Position numbers and translations under genes: made by a program. Positions 51,992 to 61,633 of a stretch of 64,000 nucleotides of DNA are shown piece after piece; positions within the stretch are counted from its first letter, which is position 1, and each line of letters begins with the position of its first letter. Below the pieces are notes generated by a model. It saw nothing but the letters and a program-made list of their open reading frames with translations. It did no database searches and had not been told where the DNA came from. The stretch covers positions 62,001 to 126,000 of the forward strand of contig NZ_JNFG01000018.1 of assembly GCF_000729995.1 (NCBI RefSeq). The letters run 5' to 3'. The stretch is from Caballeronia sordidicola. GTDB taxonomy: Bacteria; Pseudomonadota; Gammaproteobacteria; Burkholderiales; Burkholderiaceae.

Positions 51992-54415
51992 TTAATGCTT
52001 CACGAACTCACCCGCTGCGGGCGTGTCCTTCTTTTCCGCAACAGCAGGCGTTGCCGGCTTGGCTTCTTCTTCCGGCAGTGCTGCAGGAACCCGTTCGAGC
52101 GCGAGCTCGAGCACCTTGTCGATCCAGCGAACCGGAACGATTTCGATCGAGTTCTTCACGTTGTCCGGAATTTCAGCCAGATCCTTCGTGTTCTCTTCCG
52201 GAATCAGCACGAGCTTGATGCCGCCGCGATGCGCCGCCAGCAACTTCTCCTTCAATCCGCCGATAGGCAACACTTCGCCGCGCAACGTGATTTCGCCCGT
52301 CATTGCCACGTCTGCGCGAACCGGAATGCCGGTCAGCACGGACACGAGCGCTGTTGTCATGGCGATGCCGGCAGACGGACCGTCCTTGGGCGTCGCGCCT
52401 TCGGGCACGTGGATGTGGATGTCCTTCTTCTCGAACGCCTCATCCGATACCCCCAGACGACGCGAACGCGAACGCACCACTGAACGCGCTGCCTCGACCG
52501 ATTCCTTCATCACATCGCCGAGCGAACCCGTGCGGATGATGCTGCCCTTGCCCGGCATGACCGCGGCTTCGATGGTCAGCAAATCGCCGCCCACTTCCGT
52601 CCACGCGAGACCCGTCACCTGACCGACCTGGTTCTCCTTCGCGGCCAGACCGAAGTCGGTCTTGCGCACGCCGAGGAACGAGTCGATATTGCTGCCGTCG
52701 ATCCGAACCGCGCCTTCCGCCTTCTTCAGCAGAAGCATCTTGACGACCTTGCGGCAGATCTTCGACATTTCGCGTTCAAGCGACCGCACACCGGCTTCAC
52801 GCGTGTAGTAGCGAATGATGTCGCGGATCGCTTCTTCAGTGAGATCCATCTCGCCAGCCTTGAGGCCGTTGTTGCGGACCTGCTTGGGCAACAAGTACTT
52901 CTGCGCGATGTTGATCTTCTCGTCCTCGGTGTAACCCGAGAGGCGAATCACTTCCATCCGGTCGAGCAACGGAGGTGGAATGTTCAGCGAGTTCGACGTC
53001 GCTACGAACATCACGTCCGACAAATCGAAATCGACTTCGATGTAGTGATCGGCGAACGTATGGTTCTGTTCCGGATCGAGCACTTCAAGCAAAGCGGACG
53101 CCGGGTCGCCGCGGAAATCCATGCCCATCTTGTCGACTTCGTCGAGCAGGAAAAGCGGATTGCGCACGCCGATCTTCGACAGGCTCTGCAGGATCTTGCC
53201 GGGCATCGACCCAATGTACGTGCGACGGTGTCCACGAATCTCGGACTCGTCATGCACGCCGCCAAGCGCCATGCGCACGAACTTGCGGTTCGTTGCGCGG
53301 GCGATCGACTGGCCCAGCGAGGTCTTGCCTACGCCCGGAGGCCCGACGAGGCACAAGATAGGCGCCTTGACCTTTTCAACCCGTTGTTGGACCGCAAGAT
53401 ACTCGAGGATCCGTTCCTTGACCTTCTCGAGGCCAAAGTGATCTTCGTCGAGCACGCGTTCCGCATTCGAGAGGTCATTGTTGACCTTGCTCTTCTTGCG
53501 CCACGGCAAGCCGATCAGCGTGTCGATGTAGTTGCGCACGACTGTCGCTTCAGCCGACATCGGCGACATCAGCTTGAGCTTCTTCAGCTCGGCGTCGGCC
53601 TTCTTCTTGGCTTCCTTGGGCATGCGCGCGTTGGTGATGCGCTTCTCGAGTTCTTCGAGATCCGCACCTTCCTCGCCTTCGCCCAATTCCTTCTGGATCG
53701 CCTTGACCTGTTCGTTCAGGTAATACTCGCGCTGGCTCTTTTCCATCTGACGCTTCACGCGTCCACGAATGCGCTTTTCGACCTGAAGAATGTCGATCTC
53801 CGCTTCGAGCTGGGCAAGCAGATGTTCAAGACGTTCCACAACCGGGAGCATCTCGAGAATGTGCTGCTTCTGGTCGAGCTTCAGCGGCAAATGCGCGGCG
53901 ATGGTGTCAGCCAGGCGACCCGCTTCATCGATACCCGACAGCGACGTCAGGATCTCAGGAGGGATCTTCTTGTTGAGTTTCACGTACTGATCGAACTGCG
54001 ACACAATCGCGCGGCGCAACGCTTCAGTTTCAGCGCTGTCGGCATGGTCGGGTTCAAGCGGCATCACATCGCAGGAAAACTGTGTTTCCTGTTCTTCGAT
54101 GGTGAGCGTCTTGGCACGCTGCAAGCCCTCGACCAGCACCTTCACGGTACCGTCCGGCAGCTTCAGCATTTGCAGGATGTTTGCGATACATCCCACTTCG
54201 TACATGTCTTTTTCGGTCGGCTCGTCTTTCGCAGCGGTCTTCTGGGCGACAAGCATGATGTGCTTGCCACCTTCCATCGCGGCTTCGAGTGCCTTGATCG
54301 ATTTGGGTCGTCCGACAAAAAGCGGAATCACCATGTGCGGGAAAACGACTACGTCACGCAGCGGAAGCAGCGGGAGAGTAATACGTTCCTGCGGGAGGAG
54401 TTGGGTTCCTGACAT
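51992..54415 (-). CDS. lon: ATP-dependent protease Lon
   Basis: An 807-residue Lon protease: the N-terminal LON substrate domain (LPLLPLRDVVVFPHMVIPLF), a coiled coil, an AAA+ module with Walker A GPPGVGKTS and Walker B FLLDEVDK, and the protease domain with catalytic Ser in PKDGPSAG and the Lys in LKEKLLAAHR. It has an acidic, Ala-rich C-terminal tail. The ATG at 54415 (MSGTQ) is chosen because GGGGA lies 7 bases before it; the ATG two codons earlier is too close to that site. It degrades misfolded and regulatory proteins in the cytoplasm. Confidence 0.97.
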   Translation of the reverse strand: MSGTQLLPQERITLPLLPLRDVVVFPHMVIPLFVGRPKSIKALEAAMEGGKHIMLVAQKTAAKDEPTEKDMYEVGCIANILQMLKLPDGTVKVLVEGLQRAKTLTIEEQETQFSCDVMPLEPDHADSAETEALRRAIVSQFDQYVKLNKKIPPEILTSLSGIDEAGRLADTIAAHLPLKLDQKQHILEMLPVVERLEHLLAQLEAEIDILQVEKRIRGRVKRQMEKSQREYYLNEQVKAIQKELGEGEEGADLEELEKRITNARMPKEAKKKADAELKKLKLMSPMSAEATVVRNYIDTLIGLPWRKKSKVNNDLSNAERVLDEDHFGLEKVKERILEYLAVQQRVEKVKAPILCLVGPPGVGKTSLGQSIARATNRKFVRMALGGVHDESEIRGHRRTYIGSMPGKILQSLSKIGVRNPLFLLDEVDKMGMDFRGDPASALLEVLDPEQNHTFADHYIEVDFDLSDVMFVATSNSLNIPPPLLDRMEVIRLSGYTEDEKINIAQKYLLPKQVRNNGLKAGEMDLTEEAIRDIIRYYTREAGVRSLEREMSKICRKVVKMLLLKKAEGAVRIDGSNIDSFLGVRKTDFGLAAKENQVGQVTGLAWTEVGGDLLTIEAAVMPGKGSIIRTGSLGDVMKESVEAARSVVRSRSRRLGVSDEAFEKKDIHIHVPEGATPKDGPSAGIAMTTALVSVLTGIPVRADVAMTGEITLRGEVLPIGGLKEKLLAAHRGGIKLVLIPEENTKDLAEIPDNVKNSIEIVPVRWIDKVLELALERVPAALPEEEAKPATPAVAEKKDTPAAGEFVKH

Positions 54416-54568
54416 TTTCATTTCCCCAGTAGTGGAATCAGTTCAGTCGTAAATAAGGCCGTCAAAATGGATTGCAAGCCTTAAGCGTGTGGGAAAAGAT
54501 CAGTGAATCGAAAAAATTCGCCTCAGTAACGTGTCAGTAACGTCCACAAGATATCCGAAAAATAAACA

Positions 54569-54600
54569 AAAAGCCGTTCACGTTGCCATGAACGGCTTTT
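54569..54600 (-). terminator. Terminator of clpX
   Basis: The inverted repeat AAAAGCCGTTCA / TGAACGGCTTTT with an 8-base loop lies 20 bases after the clpX stop, with A/T runs on both sides. Confidence 0.85.
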
Positions 54601-54619
54601 CGCCGACACACAGCCCAAC

Positions 54620-55891
54620 TCAGTTAGAACCTGCTACCTTCGGCGTGTCTTCGTAGATCAAAAGCGGCTTGCCATCGCCATCGATTGTATTGTCATCCAC
54701 GATAACCTTGCTTACACCCTTCATTGCCGGCAACTCGTACATCACGTCCAGCAACGCTTGTTCCAGAATGGACCGCAGACCACGCGCACCCGTCTTGCGA
54801 CGAATTGCCTTCAACGCAATAGCCTTCAACGCGCCCGGACGAATCTCCAGGTCAACGCGTTCCATGTTGAACAGCTTGTGATACTGCTTCACCAGCGCAT
54901 TCTTCGGCTCGGTCAGGATCTTGATCAGCGCGTCTTCATCCAGCTTGCCGAGCGTCGCCACAACGGGCAGACGGCCGATCAGCTCGGGAATCAGACCGAA
55001 CTTGATCAAATCTTCCGGTTCCACTTCACGCAGCACTTCGCCCGCGTCGCGATCCACCTTGCTCTTCACGCTTGCGCCAAAACCGATGCCGGTCTTTTCC
55101 GTACGATCGATGATGACCTTTTCAAGGCCGTCGAACGCGCCGCCGCAGATGAACAGAATGTTGGTGGTGTCGACCTGGATGAAGTCCTGGTTCGGATGCT
55201 TGCGGCCGCCTTGCGGGGGCACCGAAGCCATCGTGCCTTCGACCAGCTTCAGCAATGCTTGCTGGACACCCTCGCCCGACACGTCGCGCGTGATGGACGG
55301 GTTATCCGACTTGCGGCTGATCTTGTCGATTTCATCGATGTAGACAATGCCGCGCTGGGCTTTATCGACTTCGTAGTTACAGTTCTGCAGCAGCTTCTGA
55401 ATAATGTTTTCAACGTCTTCGCCAACATAACCGGCTTCCGTCAGCGTGGTTGCATCTGCAATCACGAACGGGACGTTCAACATGCGCGCGAGCGTTTGCG
55501 CGAGCAGCGTCTTGCCTGAACCCGTGGGTCCGATCAGCAGGATGTTGCTCTTCGACAGCTCGATATCGTCTTTCTTCTCGAGATGCTTAAGACGCTTGTA
55601 GTGGTTATAAACCGCCACTGCAAGAATCCGCTTCGCGCGTTCCTGACCGATCACGTACTGGTTCAGGATCTCGCTGATCTCTTGCGGGCTGGGCAGATCC
55701 GACTTCGTCAGGCCAGCCTCTTCCGCCGCGCCGGCAGCTTCGTCGCGGATGATTTCATTGCACAAGTCGATGCATTCATCACAGATGAACACAGAAGGAC
55801 CTGCAATCAACTTCTTGACCTCGTGCTGGCTTTTGCCGCAGAACGAGCAATACAACAGCTTTTCGCTGTTTGAACCTTTTTTGTCCGCCAT
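54620..55891 (-). CDS. clpX: ATP-dependent Clp protease ATP-binding subunit ClpX
   Basis: A 423-residue AAA+ unfoldase: N-terminal zinc-binding domain (CSFCGKSQHEVKKL, then CDECIDLC), Walker A GPTGSGKTLLAQ, Walker B IVYIDEIDKI, the pore motif GYVGED and the IGF-loop that docks to ClpP (KTGIGFGA). The ATG at 55891 follows GGAGG. It recognises tagged proteins and threads them into ClpP; the upstream clpP on the same strand and the spacing are the standard arrangement. Confidence 0.98.
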   Translation of the reverse strand: MADKKGSNSEKLLYCSFCGKSQHEVKKLIAGPSVFICDECIDLCNEIIRDEAAGAAEEAGLTKSDLPSPQEISEILNQYVIGQERAKRILAVAVYNHYKRLKHLEKKDDIELSKSNILLIGPTGSGKTLLAQTLARMLNVPFVIADATTLTEAGYVGEDVENIIQKLLQNCNYEVDKAQRGIVYIDEIDKISRKSDNPSITRDVSGEGVQQALLKLVEGTMASVPPQGGRKHPNQDFIQVDTTNILFICGGAFDGLEKVIIDRTEKTGIGFGASVKSKVDRDAGEVLREVEPEDLIKFGLIPELIGRLPVVATLGKLDEDALIKILTEPKNALVKQYHKLFNMERVDLEIRPGALKAIALKAIRRKTGARGLRSILEQALLDVMYELPAMKGVSKVIVDDNTIDGDGKPLLIYEDTPKVAGSN

Positions 55892-56154
55892 GGATGTGCG
55901 AGCCTCCGGACACTCGATTACATAATACGCCGCTCGATTCACCTACGCAGAAATGGCCTGTGCGTAGGGCAAAAGCGCGTGTGGCGTGTGCTTTGACGCC
56001 GTTTTCCGCGTTGGCGCAAGCCGTGCGCGCGGTTTGGGTTGCCGCGCCGCCGTTGGCGGTCTGGCCCGAAACCGCAACGTCCGTATGGACAAAAACGGAA
56101 CAGCCGGCCCGTTATTCCCCAACGACCGGCCGACGCCCGGTTAAGGACGCCCGT

Positions 56155-56808
56155 TCAGGGACGCTTGTGAAGAACCTGATCGACGATACCGTACGCCTGT
56201 GCGTCATCGCCGGACATGAAATTGTCGCGGTCGGTGTCACGTGCGAGACGTTCCGCCGGCTGGCCCGTATGGTGCGCGAGCAACTGGTTCAGACGTTCCT
56301 TCAGGTACAGGATTTCCCGAGCCTGAATTTCGATGTCCGACGCCTGCCCGCGCGCGCCACCGAGTGGCTGGTGAATCATCACTCGCGAGTTGGGCAGCGC
56401 AACGCGCTTGCCCTTGGCGCCCGCCGCCAGCAGGAAAGCGCCCATGCTTGCGGCCAGTCCCATGCACAGCGTGGCGACATCCGGCTTCACGAACTGCATG
56501 GTGTCGTAAATCGCCATGCCCGCCGACACGGAGCCACCCGGGCTGTTGATGTACAGGCTGATGTCCTTGTCGGGGTTTTCGCTTTCGAGGAATAGCAACT
56601 GCGCGACGACCAGGTTGGCCGACTGGTCGTTCACTTCGCCGACCAGGAACACCAGGCGCTCTTTCAACAGGCGCGAATAGATGTCATAGGCACGTTCGCC
56701 GCGGCCGCTCGTTTCAACCACCATGGGCACCAGACCGAGCGCCTTGGTTTCGAAATCATGCGGTGCGTTCGACGCGAGCGTGTCCAGCAATTGAGCGCGA
56801 AAGGTCAT
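56155..56808 (-). CDS. clpP: ATP-dependent Clp protease proteolytic subunit ClpP
   Basis: A 217-residue serine peptidase with the triad Ser121 (GLAASMGAF), His146 (MIHQPLGG) and Asp195 (DTDRDNFMS); the distances of 25 and 49 residues are those of E. coli ClpP. The ATG at 56808 follows AAGGAA. It lies between tig and clpX on the minus strand and forms the 14-subunit chamber used by ClpX and ClpA. A second ClpP is encoded at 60854. Confidence 0.98.
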   Translation of the reverse strand: MTFRAQLLDTLASNAPHDFETKALGLVPMVVETSGRGERAYDIYSRLLKERLVFLVGEVNDQSANLVVAQLLFLESENPDKDISLYINSPGGSVSAGMAIYDTMQFVKPDVATLCMGLAASMGAFLLAAGAKGKRVALPNSRVMIHQPLGGARGQASDIEIQAREILYLKERLNQLLAHHTGQPAERLARDTDRDNFMSGDDAQAYGIVDQVLHKRP

Positions 56809-56958
56809 GCAATTTCCTTGTTCGGAATAGGGATACTGAACGACAAAGGAACATCCGAAAAACGGCACAACTGGGCAACCAGGACCAACACAACCGAAAT
56901 GCAAAAAAGGCGTGCCGGCCCGTCACCTCGACGGCCCTGCACGCCTTGTCGACGCTGC

Positions 56959-58305
56959 TTACGCTTGCGCCGTCGCGCTGGCCAATTCTTCGAAGCTTAC
57001 TTCCTTGTCGCTCACTCGGGCCTTGCCGAGCACGAAGTCCACGACGTTGCTTTCCACAACATACGCTTCCATTTCGGCGAGGCGCTGCTGATTCGAATAA
57101 TACCAGCGGACGACTTCCTTCGGGTCCTCGTAGCTTTTCGCGAATTCGTCGACTTCCGCGCGGATCTGTTCCGGCTTCGCCTGCAGGTCGTTGGTCTTGA
57201 CCAATTCGGCCAGAACCAGGCCCAGCTTGACGCGGCGTTCAGCTTGTTCCGCGAACATTTCTGCGGGGATGGGTGCATCGGCTGCGTTCGGTACACCGCG
57301 TTGTTGCAGATCCTGACGTGCCATTTCGACCAGACGTTGCTGATCCTGCTCGATCAGCGCCTTCGGCACGTCGAGTTCGGAGATCTTCAGCAGCGCGTCC
57401 ATGACCTGGTTCTTCACGATCTGTTGCGTGCGGCGCTTGGCTTCACGCTCCAGATTGTCCTTGATCTCACCGCGCATCTTGGTCGTATCGCCATCTTCCA
57501 CACCCAGCGACTTCGCGAATTCGGTATCGATTTCCGGCAGGTGCGCCCATTCGATCTTCTTCATCGTGATGGTGAACTGGGCCGTTTTGCCGGCCACGTC
57601 CTTGCCGTGATAGTCGTCCGGGAACTTGAGGTCGAATTCCTTCGATTCGCCGATCTTCAGGCCGAGCGCCGCGGTTTCGAATTCCGGCAACATGCGGCCT
57701 TCGCCCAGCACGAACGTGAAGTCTTCAGCGCTGCCGCCTTCGAACAGCACGCCGTCGAGCTTGCCGACGAAGTCCATTGTCACGCGATCGCCGTCCTTAG
57801 CTGCCGTATCAGCACCACCGTCGCCATGCTCGCCACCTTCGCCGCGTGCGTGGTAGTGCACGCGCTGCTTGCGCAGGATTTCCAGCGTGCGGTCGATTTC
57901 CGCTTCCGAGATGGTCGTGACCGTGCGTTCGATTTCAGCCGTTGCCACGTCGCCGACCTTCACTTCCGGATACACCTCGAAAGTTGCGTCGAACGCGTAG
58001 TCATCCGCTACTTCGCCGCCCTTGGGCGCGAAGCTCGGCTGGCCGGCCACACGCAGGTTTTCGGTGCGCGTGACGTCGAAGAATTCCTTGCCTACCTTGT
58101 CGCTCAGCACCTCGGCTTCAACCTGGCCCTGGTACTGCTGCGTCACCATCTTGAGCGGCACCTTGCCCGGGCGGAAACCCGGCATGCGCACGTTTTTCGC
58201 CAGCTGACGGATACGCGAATCCACTTCCTTTTGCACCGTATCTTTCGGCAGGGAAATCGTCACACGGCGTTCGAGCTTGCCGAGGTTTTCAACAACGTTA
58301 GCCAT
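56959..58305 (-). CDS. tig: Trigger factor
   Basis: A 448-residue ribosome-bound chaperone. The N-terminal domain carries the ribosome-binding loop GFRPGKVP, the middle domain is an FKBP-type prolyl isomerase (DRVTMDFVGKLDGVLFEGG), and the C-terminal domain is helical. The ATG at 58305 begins the typical MANVVENLGKLERRV start; the frame is open upstream without meaning. It begins the tig-clpP-clpX set and catches nascent chains at the exit tunnel. Confidence 0.97.
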   Translation of the reverse strand: MANVVENLGKLERRVTISLPKDTVQKEVDSRIRQLAKNVRMPGFRPGKVPLKMVTQQYQGQVEAEVLSDKVGKEFFDVTRTENLRVAGQPSFAPKGGEVADDYAFDATFEVYPEVKVGDVATAEIERTVTTISEAEIDRTLEILRKQRVHYHARGEGGEHGDGGADTAAKDGDRVTMDFVGKLDGVLFEGGSAEDFTFVLGEGRMLPEFETAALGLKIGESKEFDLKFPDDYHGKDVAGKTAQFTITMKKIEWAHLPEIDTEFAKSLGVEDGDTTKMRGEIKDNLEREAKRRTQQIVKNQVMDALLKISELDVPKALIEQDQQRLVEMARQDLQQRGVPNAADAPIPAEMFAEQAERRVKLGLVLAELVKTNDLQAKPEQIRAEVDEFAKSYEDPKEVVRWYYSNQQRLAEMEAYVVESNVVDFVLGKARVSDKEVSFEELASATAQA

Positions 58306-58831
58306 GGCTTCTATCGTCCTAAAGTAAATCGAGTATTCGGGTTCGTGTGTCGGGTCAGTTCTGGTTCGATCTCGCGCCACGATAGGCGCACGGCGCCTCA
58401 CAGTTCCTGAACAATGCAAGCAGCCTGACTGAGCCTTTGCCAAGTGGCCAACGCTCAATACCGTAGATCCGCCAAGCCGTGACAGGAAGCCGTACGCGCC
58501 GGTTTGAGTCAACCGAGCCAAACATTTTACCAAACTATTTGCAAGGGTCGTGGCGGATCAGGGTCTGCCCTGCCAAATACTGGCAAATTCACTGGCAAAT
58601 CCGGCCCATTTTCGCGATTTTGGTGCCAGTTTCAGGGTCGTCTGTCACCGTGATGCCGCTTCAGCTCCGTCCCGGCCTGTGCAATTCCGAACGCACGTGC
58701 GGCCCCGTTGTAGTCCGTTACGGGGCGCGTTTCATTGCCTGCGCGAATCGAAAGCATGCCGTACGCGCATAAGGTTTGATTATTTCGGGCCGTGTCGCTA
58801 GATTTCAAGCAAATTCATAACTCGAGACATC
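58306..58831. promoter_or_regulatory. Divergent gap between trigger factor and glycerate kinase
   Basis: This is a 526-base non-coding region. It contains ACTGGCAAAT twice at 12-base spacing (58579-58588 and 58591-58600), preceded by TGCCAAAT, which could be a protein-binding site. No RNA gene was recognised. Confidence 0.5.
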
Positions 58832-60001
58832 ATGCCGAACACCCAGCCTGCCGGTTTTTCCGCCTCTCCCCCTCTCCCCGTTGTTGTCATCGCGCCAGAT
58901 TCGTTCAAGGGTTCGCTCAGCGCGGAACAGGTCGCGGAGGCCATTGCGAGCGGTATCCGGCGCGCGCGCAGCGACGCGGTCATCCGCATCGTGCCGATGG
59001 CCGACGGCGGTGAAGGCACGCTCGACGCCATGCTCGCGGCAGGCGGCGAGCGGCGCCTGATCGACGTGCGCGGCGCGGCGGCGAAGCGCCGCGACGCCGT
59101 GACGGGTTTGCTGGCGGACGGCAGCGCGATTTTGGAAACGGCGGAGGTCGTGGGAATCACGGACCCGGACGGCATGGCCGTGCCGGTCGCCGAGCGCAGC
59201 ACGCTCGGCATGGGCGAAGCGATCCGCGCGCTGCTCGATCTTGGCGTGCGCAAGTTCTATGTGGCGCTGGGCGGCAGCAGCACTAACGACGGTGGTGCCG
59301 GGCTTTTGGTCGGCCTGGGCCTGAAACTTTTCGATGCAGACAACAAACCGCTCGACCCGGTGCCTTCGCAGCTTGCGCGAATTGCGCGCATCGACGCGAC
59401 GGGGCTCGATCCGCGCGTGCGCGACGCCGAATTCACGGGCATGTCCGACGTGGACAATCCGCTTACCGGCGAGCACGGCGCGACGGCGATTTTCGGACCG
59501 CAAAAAGGCGTGACGCCCGACCAGATCGCCACGATAGATGCAGCACTCGGCCATTTCGCCGATCTGCTCGAACCGGCGCTGCAACTTAGCGGGCGGGATA
59601 AACAGGGCGCAGGTGCGGCGGGTGGGCTGGGCTTTGCGCTGCATATGCTGGGTGCGAGCTTCGAGGCCGGCGCGGAAGTGGTCGCGCGGGAAGTAGGGCT
59701 GGATGCGGCGCTCGATGGCGCGAACTGGCTGATCACGGGCGAAGGACGCTCGGACGTCCAGACGCTGCACGGCAAGGCGCCGTTCATCGCGTGTCAGCAC
59801 GCTCGTGCGCATGGCGTGGAGGCGTCGCTGCTGTCCGGCGCTATCGATCCGGCTGCGTTACCGCGTCTGTCCGAGCATTTCAGCGGCTGTTTTTCGCCCG
59901 CGCCCGGGCCGATCACGCTGGAAGTCGCGATCCGCGACGCCGCCACGCTGCTGGCGAACGAAGCCGAACAACTTACGCGATTGAAGTTCGGTTCGAGATA
60001 G
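58832..60001 (+). CDS. Glycerate kinase (GarK/GlxK family)
   Basis: A 389-residue glycerate 2-kinase-type enzyme: VVIAPDSFKGSLSAEQVAEAI, IVPMADGGEGTLDAM, ALGGSSTNDGGAGLLVGLG, SDVDNPLTGEHGA and GEGRSDVQTLHGKAP, all in family order. It phosphorylates D-glycerate with ATP, linking glyoxylate and sugar-acid breakdown to glycolysis. The ATG at 58832 gives a slightly long N-terminus. No partner of the glycerate pathway is next to it. Confidence 0.93.
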   Translation: MPNTQPAGFSASPPLPVVVIAPDSFKGSLSAEQVAEAIASGIRRARSDAVIRIVPMADGGEGTLDAMLAAGGERRLIDVRGAAAKRRDAVTGLLADGSAILETAEVVGITDPDGMAVPVAERSTLGMGEAIRALLDLGVRKFYVALGGSSTNDGGAGLLVGLGLKLFDADNKPLDPVPSQLARIARIDATGLDPRVRDAEFTGMSDVDNPLTGEHGATAIFGPQKGVTPDQIATIDAALGHFADLLEPALQLSGRDKQGAGAAGGLGFALHMLGASFEAGAEVVAREVGLDAALDGANWLITGEGRSDVQTLHGKAPFIACQHARAHGVEASLLSGAIDPAALPRLSEHFSGCFSPAPGPITLEVAIRDAATLLANEAEQLTRLKFGSR

Positions 60002-60032
60002 GTTGGCAATGAGCAGTCAGTCGGCTACTTGC

Positions 60033-60430
60033 TCATCGCGTGTCCACAACCTTGCCGGGACTGAACAGCAAGCGGTCCGATAGCCACACAATCAGCATCG
60101 TCGGGATCTGGCCGCTGTATCTATCGATGTGCAACGTACGGTCGGCTTCAGGATCAGCGGGAAAGTACGACATGGTGTAGACACCTTCGGCGGTGGTCGG
60201 CAACGCGATGTCGTAGCCATCCTTGAAGCCCGCTTGGCACCCCGAGTGCGACGACCTTGTCGAGCGCAATAGTTGCGTCGGCCGCATCAGCGGTTCTGTG
60301 TGGAACATGCGTAGCGCCCACTGCCCACGGTGTCTGCGGCAACGGCAGATCGTCCTTCTTCATGCCGGTCATCGATGGATCGGCCATGTTCATCGCCATC
60401 GCGGGTTTCGCGGAATGCACATGTGCGCGG
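60033..60430 (-). pseudogene. Decayed PepSY-associated membrane protein
   Basis: Two minus-strand frames carry successive parts of one PepSY-TM-type protein: an upstream part with KKDDLPLPQTPWAVGATHVP and TIALDKVVALGVP, and a downstream part with GYDIALPTTAEGVYTMSYF and DPEADRTLHIDRYSGQI. The frame shifts between them near 60240, and both the N- and C-terminal thirds are absent. Intact relatives are inner-membrane proteins near siderophore receptors. The rest of the 60002-60678 gap shows no gene. Confidence 0.75.
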
Positions 60431-60678
60431 CCTCACGCCCCTTGCGGATTCGAGTTCTACCGGCCAGTCGCGTAGGTATCTCCGCATGCATATTGCGCAG
60501 GGAGACATTGGGCATCGATTCGGTTAGAATGCCGGGCTTGGCGCGACGCACGCACCTGTGTCGCCGGGAAATTTTCCTTCCCGAAGTTGATAAGCGCGGT
60601 AGGTAGTACAAGGCGGTTGGGCACGGATGACACGCTCCCCAGCCTCCCGAACCCGCTTTAAACTAGCCGCATAAACGC

Positions 60679-60765
60679 GCGTGAGTGGCGAAATTGGTAG
60701 ACGCACCAGGTTTAGGTCCTGACGGCAGCAATGTCGTGTCGGTTCGAGTCCGACCTCACGCACCA
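60679..60765 (+). tRNA. tRNA-Leu (anticodon UAG)
   Basis: An 87-base class II tRNA: acceptor GCGTGAG / CTCACGC, anticodon stem CAGG / CCTG around TTTAGGT (anticodon TAG), a long variable arm, the T-arm GGTTCGAGTCC and an encoded CCA end. It reads CUA/CUG Leu codons. Confidence 0.95.
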
Positions 60766-60774
60766 AGCTGAAAA

Positions 60775-60806
60775 CGAAGCCTCGCAGCGGAAACTGCGAG
60801 GCTTCG
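60775..60806 (+). terminator. Hairpin behind tRNA-Leu
   Basis: A perfect 13-bp inverted repeat CGAAGCCTCGCAG / CTGCGAGGCTTCG with a 6-base loop begins 10 bases after the tRNA. The T content behind it is moderate. It lies between the tRNA and the convergent clpP copy and may end both transcripts. Confidence 0.75.
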
Positions 60807-60853
60807 TCATTTGTGCCGCGGTTTTTTGAGCTGAAGCTGCCGCTCTCGCCTTA

Positions 60854-61456
60854 TCAGGCAGCCCGCTGAGTCAGCACTTCATCGATCAATCCATACTCCC
60901 GCGCCTGATCCGCCGACATGAAATTATCGCGGTCGGTGTCGACTGCAATTTGCTCCACGCTCTTCCCCGTGCGCTCCGCCATGATCTCGTTCAGGCGTCC
61001 GCGCGAATACAGCACCTCCTTGGCCTGGATGGCGATATCGGCCGCTGTGCCCTGCGAGCCGCCCGAGGGCTGGTGGATCATGATGCGTGCGTTGGGTAGC
61101 GCGAAACGCTTGCCCTTCGCGCCCGCGGTCAGCAGGAACGTACCCATGCTCGCGGCGAATCCGGTGCAAAGCGTGGAGACATCGGGCCGGATGAATTGCA
61201 TGGTGTCGAAGATCGCCATGCCGTCGTAGACCGAACCGCCCGGCGAATTGATGTACAGCGCGATGTCCTTCTCGGGGTTGTCCGCTTCGAGAAACAGCAA
61301 CTGCGCGACGATCAGGCTCGCGGTCTGGTCCGTCACCGGCCCAACCAGGAAAATGATGCGTTCGCGCAGCAGCCGCGAATAGACATCGTAAGCACGCTCG
61401 CCGCGCCCGGAGTGTTCAATGACGGTCGGCACAAGGCCAAGGTTCTGGGGATTCAT
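60854..61456 (-). CDS. Second ClpP-type proteolytic subunit
   Basis: A 200-residue ClpP paralogue with an intact triad: Ser103 (GFAASMGTF), His128 (MIHQPSGG) and Asp177 (DTDRDNFMS), at the same distances as the main copy. It lacks the first part of the N-terminal propeptide and starts with NPQNLGLVPTVIEHSGRGER. GGAAC stands before the ATG. It is a single gene behind tRNA-Leu, without a ClpX or ClpA partner. Unlike pairs of ClpP can form mixed tetradecamers; whether this one does is unknown. Confidence 0.95.
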   Translation of the reverse strand: MNPQNLGLVPTVIEHSGRGERAYDVYSRLLRERIIFLVGPVTDQTASLIVAQLLFLEADNPEKDIALYINSPGGSVYDGMAIFDTMQFIRPDVSTLCTGFAASMGTFLLTAGAKGKRFALPNARIMIHQPSGGSQGTAADIAIQAKEVLYSRGRLNEIMAERTGKSVEQIAVDTDRDNFMSADQAREYGLIDEVLTQRAA

Positions 61457-61633
61457 TTCGCTGCGGTTCCTTGTTTTTGCTCGGTGTGAATGCCTTCAGC
61501 CGATATGACGCACAAGGTCGTCCGTGCGTGACGCCCGTTCACGCGATATATTTTTGCCTGGGGCTGTCACATTCGCGTGGCGCTGGCCGTCAGGCGGATA
61601 CATGGCAAAAGCACGTACTCGAGGGGAACCTGC

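Noticed and set aside
53045..54412. 455-codon plus-strand frame opposite lon
   Set aside because: It is antisense to an intact Lon protease with every motif present; its composition is that of a codon-bias shadow.
56758..58410. 550-codon plus-strand frame opposite clpP and tig
   Set aside because: It lies antisense to two certain genes, has no family motifs and is rich in His/Arg/Phe, the usual mirror of GC-rich coding DNA.
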